A program made the position numbers and the translations under genes. The notes below the pieces were generated by a model. That model saw nothing but the letters and a program-made list of their open reading frames with translations. It ran no database searches and was not told where the DNA came from. Positions 24,950 to 31,800 of a DNA stretch of 64,000 nt are shown piece by piece; within the stretch, counting starts at the first letter, position 1, and each line of letters opens with the position of its first letter. The stretch covers positions 29,229 through 93,228 of the forward strand of contig DVJP01000050.1 of assembly GCA_018716725.1 (NCBI GenBank), in the 5' to 3' direction. Origin of the DNA: Candidatus Merdivicinus excrementipullorum (GTDB lineage Bacteria; Bacillota; Clostridia; Oscillospirales; Ruminococcaceae).

Positions 24950-26284
24950 ATGTCTAAATTGATGAAACGGGCGGCCTGCGTCTTTGCTGCGGCCTGCCTT
25001 GCGGTATCGGCCGCTGCGCCGGTTTCCGCCGCCTGGCAGAACACCCAGTCCGGCTGGAAATATACCACGGAAAACGGCGGTTATGCCGCCGGCGGATGGC
25101 GGATGATTGACGGGAAATGGTACTATTTCGGCCAGGACGGGATTATGAAAAACGGCTGGATTTTCGATAACGGCAAATGGTATTACTGCAACCAAAGGGG
25201 CGAAATGCAGACCGGCTGGGTCTGGGACGGCAGCCGCTGGTACTGCCTGGATCAAAGCGGCGCCATGCGGAAGGGCTGGATTCATGAAAATGACAAATGG
25301 TACTACTGCAACCAGAGCGGCCAGATGCTGTACGGCTGGGCGGACGTGGACGGCGTCACCTATTTCTTCAACACCAGCGGGGAAATGCAGACCGGCGTAA
25401 TCCAGGTGGAAGGGGAAAATTATGAATTTGCCTCCAACGGTGCCCTGATCGGGGAAAGCTCCGCGGCATTCCCGTCCGCAGCTTATACCCTGGACGGCCA
25501 TCCCACGGAAATCGTAGACAAAGCCCAGGACGGGCAGACGGTCAGGGTTACCATTTACGAGGGTATGAGCGCCACAGAAATCGCCGACCGCTTGGAGCAA
25601 AGCGGCGTCTGCCGGGCGGAGGATTTCCTCAAGGCCATTAACCAGTATCAGACCGCCTCGGCTACCTTTGACGAATTTAAAAACAACCAGGATTTGTTCT
25701 ACTACTATGAAGGCTGCCTGTATCCGGATACCTATGAGTTCTACGCCAACTCCGCCCCGGAAACCGTGATCCGGAAAATGCTCATCAATTTTGACAACAA
25801 AATCACCGATGAGATGAAAGAGCAAATGGAGGAAAAGGGCCTCACTCTGTTTGAAACCATCACCTTCGCGTCCGTAATCCAGCAGGAGGCCGGAAAACCG
25901 GAGGATATGGCCAAGGTTTCCGCTGTATTCTGGAACCGCTTAAACAGCGACGGCCAGTTCCCCTTATTGCAGTCCAATCCCACCAGGGAATATGTGGAAA
26001 GGGAGATTCTTCCCCATTTAGATTGGGGCAATTCTTCCGTTGATACGGATACTTATGACACTTATAAAACCTCCGGCCTGCCCGCCGGCCCCATCTGCAA
26101 TCCCAGCGTAGAGGCTATCGAGGCGGTTCTGAACCCGGAGGAGGGCATCGACGCTTATTTCTTCTGCACCGATAAGACCGGGAAATTCTATTTTGCCGTG
26201 ACCTTAGCAGAGCATAAGGAAAATATCGCCGAAGCCCAGAAAGTCAACGCCGCTTTGGAAGAGAACAAGGAAAGCGCGGAATAG
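24950..26284 (+). CDS. secreted MltG-like lytic transglycosylase with choline-binding repeats
   Basis: 444 residues. Signal peptide (residues 1-28, cleavage after VSA), then about six aromatic cell-wall-binding repeats (about 45-160; units such as GWIFDNGKWYYCNQRGEM), then an MltG/YceG domain (about 180-440). The catalytic Glu is E313 in FASVIQQEAG, followed by the family's NRL and LPAGPICNPS motifs. MltG cleaves nascent glycan strands and so sets glycan length; it is normally a membrane-anchored protein. Here the membrane anchor is replaced by an exported repeat module that in other proteins binds teichoic acid choline. Downstream hairpin at 26338. Confidence 0.88.
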   Translation: MSKLMKRAACVFAAACLAVSAAAPVSAAWQNTQSGWKYTTENGGYAAGGWRMIDGKWYYFGQDGIMKNGWIFDNGKWYYCNQRGEMQTGWVWDGSRWYCLDQSGAMRKGWIHENDKWYYCNQSGQMLYGWADVDGVTYFFNTSGEMQTGVIQVEGENYEFASNGALIGESSAAFPSAAYTLDGHPTEIVDKAQDGQTVRVTIYEGMSATEIADRLEQSGVCRAEDFLKAINQYQTASATFDEFKNNQDLFYYYEGCLYPDTYEFYANSAPETVIRKMLINFDNKITDEMKEQMEEKGLTLFETITFASVIQQEAGKPEDMAKVSAVFWNRLNSDGQFPLLQSNPTREYVEREILPHLDWGNSSVDTDTYDTYKTSGLPAGPICNPSVEAIEAVLNPEEGIDAYFFCTDKTGKFYFAVTLAEHKENIAEAQKVNAALEENKESAE

Positions 26285-26304
26285 GACGGATTTTGCGCCT
26301 TCCC

Positions 26305-26333
26305 TTGAAATCATACCCTGAATATAGTATAAT
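26305..26333 (+). promoter_or_regulatory. promoter of the 26429 lipoprotein gene
   Basis: TTGAAA (26305-26310), 17-base spacer, TATAAT (26328-26333). Initiation about seven bases later would fall at the foot of the hairpin 26338-26363. Confidence 0.65.
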
Positions 26334-26337
26334 GAAA

Positions 26338-26374
26338 CCAGAGCAGGAGGTTTTCTGCTCTGGTCTTGTTTTTA
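26338..26374 (+). terminator. strong hairpin with T-rich tail, overlapping a promoter
   Basis: CCAGAGCAG/CTGCTCTGG nine-base stem, then TCTTGTTTTTAT. A good terminator for the upstream gene. It lies immediately after the -10 box at 26328, so it may also act as a leader hairpin. Confidence 0.75.
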
Positions 26375-26428
26375 TATGCAGTATTTTTGACAGAGGAATA
26401 CCGGATTAAATAATAAGGAGGGACAAGG

Positions 26429-27496
26429 ATGTTGAAAAAGAAAAGCGCGGCCGCCATACTGGCCGGCGTAATGATTTGCGGAAGCCTGCTTACGGCATGC
26501 GGGCGGGAGCCGGAGGTCGTAACGGATGAGACATCCGCTGTTTCCGAATCATCAGATACCCAGGCGGAAATGGCCCCGGAATATATTGTGGAAGATATGG
26601 AAACTCCCTTGGCCAATGGCGGCGGAGGCTCCGGCGGCAGTTCAGAAGGGCCTACCGTCCAAGCCGGCGCAGACGGCAGCTATACCGGCGCCATCAATAT
26701 TGTGGAAAATAAAGCGCCGGGCACTGTGGTTTATCAAAACGGCGGCTCCGTCATTGACGCCAGCAACGCCGGCAAGGGCTATGTCATGGTGAAGCAAAGC
26801 GGCGTTTCCCAGCGGCTGAAGGTTCAGATTGTTATGGGGGACAAAAAATATAACTATGACCTGAACAATGCCGGGAATTATGAGGCGTTCCCTTTGCAGA
26901 TGGGCAACGGCGCTTACAAGGTCCGTATTATGCAGAACAAGGAGGGGAACACCTACTTTGAACTGTTTTCCGCGGACATCAACGTGACCCTGGATTCCGC
27001 CTACGCCCCCTTCCTGGCCCCCAGCCAGTATGTCAATTACAGCGCTTCTTCGGCGACTGTTAAGAAGGCTTTCGACCTTTGCTCCAAATCCACCACGGAT
27101 GTGGAGAAGCTGACGGTGATTTACAACTGGATTATCAGCAGCATCACTTACGACACCCAAAAGGCGGCCACGGTGCAAAGCGGGTACCTGCCCAATGTGG
27201 ACGGTGTTTTGCGGTCCAAAACCGGCATCTGCTTTGACTATGCGGCGGTAATGGCGGCCATGCTCCGTTCCCAGGGCGTGCCCGCGAAGCTGGTAGTGGG
27301 CACTGTTTCGGCGGCGGATTTAAACCACGCATGGAACGAGGTTTACCTGGAGGGGAAAGGCTGGGTAACGGTCCGGATGTATTTTGAGGGTTCTGCCTGG
27401 GAGCGGATGGACCCCACTTTTGCGGCTTCCGGCGGCGCCAATATTGAGCAGTACGTAGGAAACGGCAGCAATTACACCACCCTTCGCATCTATTAA
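26429..27496 (+). CDS. transglutaminase-domain lipoprotein
   Basis: 355 residues. Lipoprotein signal ending SLLTAC with the lipidated Cys at 24, an acidic/Ser linker and a Gly/Ser run (about 62-75). The C-terminal transglutaminase core has Cys268 in GICFDYAAVMAAML, His300 in LNHAWNEVYLE and Asp328 in RMDPTF, a complete triad. Anchored on the outer face of the membrane; clostridial members are thought to act on cell-surface proteins, but the substrate is unknown. AAGGAGG precedes the ATG. It has its own promoter and precedes the pilus-like genes by about 120 bases. Confidence 0.9.
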   Translation: MLKKKSAAAILAGVMICGSLLTACGREPEVVTDETSAVSESSDTQAEMAPEYIVEDMETPLANGGGGSGGSSEGPTVQAGADGSYTGAINIVENKAPGTVVYQNGGSVIDASNAGKGYVMVKQSGVSQRLKVQIVMGDKKYNYDLNNAGNYEAFPLQMGNGAYKVRIMQNKEGNTYFELFSADINVTLDSAYAPFLAPSQYVNYSASSATVKKAFDLCSKSTTDVEKLTVIYNWIISSITYDTQKAATVQSGYLPNVDGVLRSKTGICFDYAAVMAAMLRSQGVPAKLVVGTVSAADLNHAWNEVYLEGKGWVTVRMYFEGSAWERMDPTFAASGGANIEQYVGNGSNYTTLRIY

Positions 27497-27615
27497 GCAT
27501 AGGATACCGCTGAAAAGCAGCGGTTAAAACGGAAGGAAAAGCACAAAGGAAGATGATTTCCGGCTGTAAATGGAAGGAGGAAACCACGGCTTTTGCGGCT
27601 ATGGTTTGAAAGCGT

Positions 27616-28641
27616 ATGAAACAGGCAGCATTACCGGCAGGGGATCTTTCCCTGTTTTGTTCCCAGGCGGCGCTACTCATGAAATCCGGCATCCCTTTGG
27701 ACGACGGCCTTGCCGCCATTGGGGAAACCATGCCGGAAAGCGGCAGGAAAATCCTGTCCCAGGTGGAAACCGATTACCATGAAACCTATTCTCTGGAAAC
27801 AGCCCTGGAAAAATCCGGCGTGTTCCCGGACTATTTCGTGAAAATGGCGGGCATCGGCGAACGTTCCGGAAAACTGGAGGAGGTTTTGGAATCCTTAAGC
27901 GTCTACTACGACCGGGATTCCCGGATGAAGGAACAGGTCCGGCGGGCGGTGCTGTACCCCATGGCGTCTGTCTGCGCTATGGCCATTGTGGTGGCGGTGC
28001 TGGTTTGGAAGGTGCTGCCGGTTTTTGAGGATGTGCTGGAATCCCTGGGCGGTTCCGCCGGGGCGCTGTCCGGCCTGGGGCCGGGGCTTGGCATCGGCGT
28101 GCTGGTGTTTTTGGGCATTTTGATCCTCTGCGCGGCTGCCGGCGCGGTTTTGGTAAAAACCGGCCATGGCAGCCTTCTTGGAAAAATTTTCGGCAGAATC
28201 GGCCCGGTGCGGCGGGTACTGGAAAAGGTTTCCGCCGCCAGGTTTGCGTCGGTGCTGTCCATGCTGCTGTCCAGCGGCTACCAGATTGAGGAGGCTCTGG
28301 AATTCCTCCCGGCTATCCTGCCGGACAAGGATTCCGCGGAAAAGGTGCGCCGGATTGGAACCCGCATGAGCGAAGGGGAACCTTTACCCGATGCGGTCCA
28401 GTCCGAAGGGATTTTCCCCGGCCTTTACTCCCGCATGGTGTCTATCGGGTTCCACACCGGCGCTATGGACACAGTTATGGCCAAGCTGGCGGCCATTTAC
28501 GAGGAGGACGCCGACAACGCCATCCAGTCCCTGATTGGGACGCTGGAACCGCTGCTGGTGGGGATTTTGTCCGCCGCTGTCGGGGTTATCCTCTTTTCAG
28601 TGATGCTGCCCCTTTTGGGCATTATGTCCGCCATTGGATAA
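27616..28641 (+). CDS. type IV pilus/type II secretion platform protein (PilC/GspF family)
   Basis: 341 residues. Two GspF domains (about 10-130 and 200-320), each a helical bundle followed by membrane spans: LFCSQAALLMKSGIPLDDGL opens the first, FASVLSMLLSSGYQIEEAL the second. Inner-membrane platform on which the ATPase drives pilin insertion or removal. No good ribosome-binding site directly precedes the ATG; the nearest AGGAGG is about 40 bases upstream. Head of an operon of platform, four pilin-like membrane proteins and PilT. Confidence 0.9.
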   Translation: MKQAALPAGDLSLFCSQAALLMKSGIPLDDGLAAIGETMPESGRKILSQVETDYHETYSLETALEKSGVFPDYFVKMAGIGERSGKLEEVLESLSVYYDRDSRMKEQVRRAVLYPMASVCAMAIVVAVLVWKVLPVFEDVLESLGGSAGALSGLGPGLGIGVLVFLGILILCAAAGAVLVKTGHGSLLGKIFGRIGPVRRVLEKVSAARFASVLSMLLSSGYQIEEALEFLPAILPDKDSAEKVRRIGTRMSEGEPLPDAVQSEGIFPGLYSRMVSIGFHTGAMDTVMAKLAAIYEEDADNAIQSLIGTLEPLLVGILSAAVGVILFSVMLPLLGIMSAIG

Positions 28642-28653
28642 GGAGGGAAGGTC

Positions 28654-29004
28654 ATGCGCCTGTATCAGCGGGATACCCTTTGGAGCCGGGTGAAAGGCTG
28701 GCTGCCTGCGGCGGGCGGGCTGCTGATTGCGGCCCTGTTTTTGGGGGCTGTCTGGAACGCTTCCGATTCGGTGGAGGAGGAACAGCTCCGCATGGCGGAG
28801 GAGTCCATCCGCCGGGCGGCTGTCAGCTGCTACGCTGCGGAGGGAAGCTACCCGCAGAATGTGGAGTACCTTACTGAGCACTACGGCGTCCAGCTGGACA
28901 CCCGGAAATATGTGGTAAATTACACCGTTATGGGTTCCAATACCCTGCCGTATATCGAAGTGGTGCCGAAAGGCGGCCGCTCCCGGCTGGATATTGGATT
29001 TTAA
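28654..29004 (+). CDS. pilin-like bitopic membrane protein
   Basis: 116 residues. A basic N-terminus and one membrane span (LPAAGGLLIAALFLGAVW, about 18-36), then a helix with EEEQLRMAEESIRRAAVSCYA and the EGSYPQNVEYLTEHYG segment, then a short beta region (IEVVPKGG). The helix, YP turn and beta layout resembles small type IV pilin-like proteins, but no prepilin peptidase site (G before F-T-L-x-E) is present. AAGGAGGGAAGGTC precedes the ATG. Function inferred from position. Confidence 0.65.
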   Translation: MRLYQRDTLWSRVKGWLPAAGGLLIAALFLGAVWNASDSVEEEQLRMAEESIRRAAVSCYAAEGSYPQNVEYLTEHYGVQLDTRKYVVNYTVMGSNTLPYIEVVPKGGRSRLDIGF

Positions 29005-29025
29005 TGGAAGGAGAAGCGGGGATTT

Positions 29026-29523
29026 ATGCTGACAAACGGGAAAAAACACTCTGCCGAAACCTTCCTGACCCTGGGCGTTTTTGGGATTTTTGCCATCCTG
29101 GCAGTTTTGCTCACCTTAATGGGGGCAAGGGCCTATCGGAGAATCGCAGGGCGGATGGATGAGAATAACGCCCTGCGTTCCTCCCTGTCCTATGTGGCCA
29201 ATAAGGTCCGGGCCGGGGACCATGCAGGCGGCGTTTCCCTGGAAATACGGGGGGATTTGGAGACCCTCTGCCTTTCGGAAACGGCGGAGGGGGAAACCTA
29301 CGAAACCCTTTTGTTTTTCGCGGACGGCTGGCTGCGGGAATACGCGGCGGTAGCCGGGGCGGCCCGGGAGCTTTCCCCGGACAGCGGCGAAAAAATCGTG
29401 GAGCTGGCGGGCTTTTCCATGGAGCAGGAGGGGGATACCCTGCGCTTAGCCGCGGAGGCCAAGGGCGGCGCTTCCATGGAATTGACGGTGGCTGTCCGCA
29501 GTGAAGGGGGGCTGGTTTCATGA
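29026..29523 (+). CDS. DUF4860-like pilin-like membrane protein
   Basis: 165 residues. One N-terminal membrane span (TLGVFGIFAILAVLLTLMG, about 14-32), then an arginine-rich helix with the RSSLSYVANKVRAGD motif typical of the DUF4860 family found in clostridial pilus operons, then a beta-rich domain (LEIRGDLETLCLSE). The 3' end overlaps the next gene by four bases. No canonical prepilin cleavage site. Confidence 0.7.
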   Translation: MLTNGKKHSAETFLTLGVFGIFAILAVLLTLMGARAYRRIAGRMDENNALRSSLSYVANKVRAGDHAGGVSLEIRGDLETLCLSETAEGETYETLLFFADGWLREYAAVAGAARELSPDSGEKIVELAGFSMEQEGDTLRLAAEAKGGASMELTVAVRSEGGLVS

Positions 29524-29924
29524 GCAGTCCTTCTCGTGTCCAGAGCTTTTTTCTGGAACTTGCCATGGTGATTCTGTTCTTTTCTCTGGCGGCGGCCGTT
29601 GTCATCCGCTTTTTCGCGGCGGGCAGCCAACTGAGCAACTGCAGCCGGGATGTGAACGGGGCCATATTGGCGGCGCAAACCGCTGCGGAAGCCGTTGCGG
29701 CCAGCCCGGAAATCCAGGAAAACTCTACGGTTTATTACGACAGCCAGTGGAACCGGACGGACAGCCCGGACGCATTCCGGCTGGAAGTTTCGGCAAATTC
29801 GGAACTATCCGGCGCAGGAACCCTCTGCCATTACAGTATTATTGTGACGGCGGAAGGGGATGAAAAGCCGCTTTTTGAGCTGGATACCGCCAAATATTGG
29901 CCCAAGGAGGGGAAGGCTTCATGA
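29520..29924 (+). CDS. pilin-like membrane protein with FFLE-type N-terminus
   Basis: 134 residues. The N-terminus SRVQSFFLELAMVILFFSLA places a Glu inside the start of the hydrophobic helix, as in type IV pilins (Phe-x-x-x-Glu), although no clear G/A cleavage residue and basic leader are seen. A long amphipathic helix (ILAAQTAAEAVAASPEIQEN) and a beta region follow. Coupled to both neighbours by four-base overlaps. Minor pilin role inferred. Confidence 0.65.
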   Translation: MSSPSRVQSFFLELAMVILFFSLAAAVVIRFFAAGSQLSNCSRDVNGAILAAQTAAEAVAASPEIQENSTVYYDSQWNRTDSPDAFRLEVSANSELSGAGTLCHYSIIVTAEGDEKPLFELDTAKYWPKEGKAS

Positions 29925-30352
29925 AAAAGAAGGAATCCGCCCCTTTTGGCGCGGGGATGTCCTCTTTGTTGATGGTTTTTGTGGTGCTCTGCCTGACGGT
30001 GTTCGGGGTGCTGGCTTATATGACCGCCCGGGCGGACAGCCGCCTGACCCAGCGTTCGGCACAGATGGTTCAGGCATATTACGCGGCGGACGCCGAAGCT
30101 GAGGAGGCTTTGGCACGGCTGGACGCCGCCCTTTTGGAGATGCCGGAAAAAGAAGCTTTGGAATCCGCGGGATTTACCGTAGGCGCTAATGAACAGCCTT
30201 TGACGGGGAAACTGGAAATCCCGGTGGACGGGACCCGGATTTACCGGATGCAGGTGGAGATTTCCGGCGGGGATTACCGTATAACCGTCCGGCAGACAGA
30301 GGACAACACCGTTTGGGAGGATGAAATTCTGGACGTCTGGGACGGCCGGTAG
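29921..30352 (+). CDS. pilin-like membrane protein, PilX-type layout
   Basis: 143 residues from ATG at 29921 (AAGGAGGGGAAGGC upstream), overlapping the preceding stop. One membrane span (SLLMVFVVLCLTVFGVLAYM) is followed by a helix with MVQAYYAADAEAEEALARLD, an aromatic-alanine pattern common in PilX/GspK-like proteins, and a beta-rich C-terminal part. Last membrane subunit before the PilT ATPase. Confidence 0.65.
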   Translation: MKKKESAPFGAGMSSLLMVFVVLCLTVFGVLAYMTARADSRLTQRSAQMVQAYYAADAEAEEALARLDAALLEMPEKEALESAGFTVGANEQPLTGKLEIPVDGTRIYRMQVEISGGDYRITVRQTEDNTVWEDEILDVWDGR

Positions 30353-30367
30353 AAGGGGAGAAGTGTT

Positions 30368-31426
30368 ATGACCAATATGCTGGAGGCTTTGCAAAAGGCC
30401 ATTGAAAACAAAGCGTCGGATATTTTTATCGTTTCCGGTTTTCCCATGGCGTTTAAGATCAACGACGTCATTGAACCGGTGGACGAGGAACGGCTGATGC
30501 CGGACGCCACGGAGGACTTGATCCGGCAGATTTATCAGCTGGAAGGCTCCCGGAGAATGGAGCAGCTGACCCAAACCGGCGATGATGACTTTTCTTTTTC
30601 CATTAAAGGCTTGGGCCGGTTCCGCTGCAACGCCTATAAACAGCGGAATTCCCTGGCGGCGGTATTGCGGGTAGTGTATTTTGACCTGCCGGATTACCGC
30701 ACCCTGAACATCCCGGAAACTGTGGTGAACCTGTCCGCCAAGAAAAAGGGCATGGTGCTCATTACCGGTTCCGCCGGAAGTGGCAAATCCACCACCTTGG
30801 CCTGTATCATCGACCGCATCAACCGCACCCGCCGCAGCCATGTCATCACCATTGAGGACCCTATTGAGTTCCTCCACAGCCACAAAATGAGCATTGTCAG
30901 CCAGCGGGAAGTTGCCCACGACACCCAAAGCTACGCCCAGGCGCTGCGGGCGGCCCTGCGCCAGTCCCCGGACGTCATCCTTTTGGGGGAAATGCGGGAT
31001 TTCCAAACCATCCAGACAGCCCTGACCGCCGCCGAAACCGGCCAGCTGGTGCTTTCCACCCTTCATACCATCGGCGCTGCCAAAACCGTGGACCGGATTG
31101 TGGACGTGTTCCCAGGGGACCAACAGCAGCAGGTGCGGATCCAGCTTTCCATGGTGCTGGAAGCGGTGGTTTCCCAGCAGCTGCTTCCCACGGTGGACGG
31201 CAAGCTGGCGCCGGCCTTTGAGATCATGCTGGTGAACAGCGCCATCCGGAACCTCATTCGGGAAGGGAAGGGCCATCAGATCGACAACGTCCTCTTTACC
31301 GGGGCCGTCGAGGGGATGCGCACCATGGACGGCGACATTTTAAGGCTTTATAAGGCCGGGATCATTTCCCGGGAAAACGCCCTGCTTTACGCCGTCAACC
31401 CGGACGCCCTCTCCAAAAAGCTGTAA
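30368..31426 (+). CDS. pilT: PilT-type retraction ATPase
   Basis: 352 residues, the usual PilT length. N-terminal PAS-like domain (KASDIFIVSGFPM), Walker A GSAGSGKSTT at residues 134-143, Asp box ITIEDPIEFLH, Walker B ILLGEMRDFQTIQ and His box STLHTIGAAKTVDRIVD. PilT depolymerises pili in twitching systems. Here it is the only pilus ATPase in the operon; no PilB/GspE gene is found in this window. Promoter not seen nearby, so it is probably read from the operon promoter. A terminator copy follows at 31437. Confidence 0.93.
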   Translation: MTNMLEALQKAIENKASDIFIVSGFPMAFKINDVIEPVDEERLMPDATEDLIRQIYQLEGSRRMEQLTQTGDDDFSFSIKGLGRFRCNAYKQRNSLAAVLRVVYFDLPDYRTLNIPETVVNLSAKKKGMVLITGSAGSGKSTTLACIIDRINRTRRSHVITIEDPIEFLHSHKMSIVSQREVAHDTQSYAQALRAALRQSPDVILLGEMRDFQTIQTALTAAETGQLVLSTLHTIGAAKTVDRIVDVFPGDQQQQVRIQLSMVLEAVVSQQLLPTVDGKLAPAFEIMLVNSAIRNLIREGKGHQIDNVLFTGAVEGMRTMDGDILRLYKAGIISRENALLYAVNPDALSKKL

Positions 31427-31436
31427 AACCAAAAAA

Positions 31437-31463
31437 GGCCCGGTTATTTTAGACAGTCGGGTC
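31437..31463. repeat. diverged 27-base terminator copy, left
   Basis: 27 bases matching 31763-31789 at 20 positions with no gaps; all seven differences are transitions. The stem here is weakened (G-T pairs) and the T-run is lost. Confidence 0.65.
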
Positions 31464-31482
31464 AATGTTTCAAAAGTAGTGC

Positions 31483-31698
31483 TTTGCTAGCGCAAATGGA
31501 CCGGGGAGAAAAACTTAGAAGATTCTATCATTCGATTTTGCAAAGCAAAATCGAATCGCGGGGTCATCCGCGGGCGGTCTGCGGACCGCCTTTTTTCTTA
31601 ATGTTCGCGGCCGAGCCGCGAAGAGTAAGAATTTCGTGCTCTGCGGAGCACGACCAAAGGCTTTGCCTTTGGAAACCACAAGCTTTTGAAAAAGCTTG
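31483..31698. repeat. array of eight consecutive hairpins (array 2)
   Basis: Eight inverted repeats with short loops, almost end to end. TTTGC/GCAAA 31483-31496. TTCGATTTTGC/GCAAAATCGAA 31531-31555. CGCGG/CCGCG 31557-31572. GGCGGTC/GACCGCC 31573-31590, followed by T6. TTCGCGGC/GCCGCGAA 31604-31622. CGTGCTC/GAGCACG 31635-31652. CCAAAGGC/GCCTTTGG 31654-31672. CAAGCTTTT/AAAAGCTTG 31679-31698. Loops are 2-6 bases; TGCG occurs twice. Each stem is perfect but unrelated to the others. Confidence 0.85.
31573..31597 (+). terminator. terminator-like member of array 2
   Basis: GGCGGTC/GACCGCC with loop TGCG followed by TTTTTTC. Confidence 0.6.
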
Positions 31699-31760
31699 AC
31701 CAAAACTTTTATTGTTCTCTTTTATGCAATTTTATCTCAAAATGTTTTTTTGGGTACTCT

Positions 31761-31795
31761 AAGGCCCGGCCGTTTCAAACAGCCGGGCCTTTTTC
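31761..31795 (+). terminator. intrinsic terminator, right copy
   Basis: AAGGCCCGGC/GCCGGGCCTT, ten-base stem, then TTTC on the plus strand; lies five bases beyond the stop of the convergent minus-strand gene. Confidence 0.8.
31763..31789. repeat. 27-base terminator copy, right
   Basis: Intact partner of 31437-31463. The pair brackets hairpin array 2 as imperfect direct repeats. Confidence 0.65.
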
Positions 31796-31800
31796 TATCC

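Larger units (their letters stand above)
31427..31800. other. 374-base non-coding region between pilT and a convergent gene
   Basis: Entirely taken up by two diverged terminator copies (31437 and 31763) and a hairpin array between them; no protein-coding frame is convincing. Confidence 0.7.

Noticed and set aside
25080..25440. Tandem DNA repeat in the MltG-like gene
   Set aside because: The periodicity is at protein level (wall-binding repeats) inside a coding region; the DNA copies are diverged.
29831..31276. 481-codon frame antisense to the pilus-like operon
   Set aside because: Lies opposite clearly identified genes including pilT; its composition reflects the complementary strand and no domain is recognisable.
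31483..31698. CRISPR array
   Set aside because: The repeats are hairpins with different sequences; there is no constant repeat with regular spacers and no cas gene.
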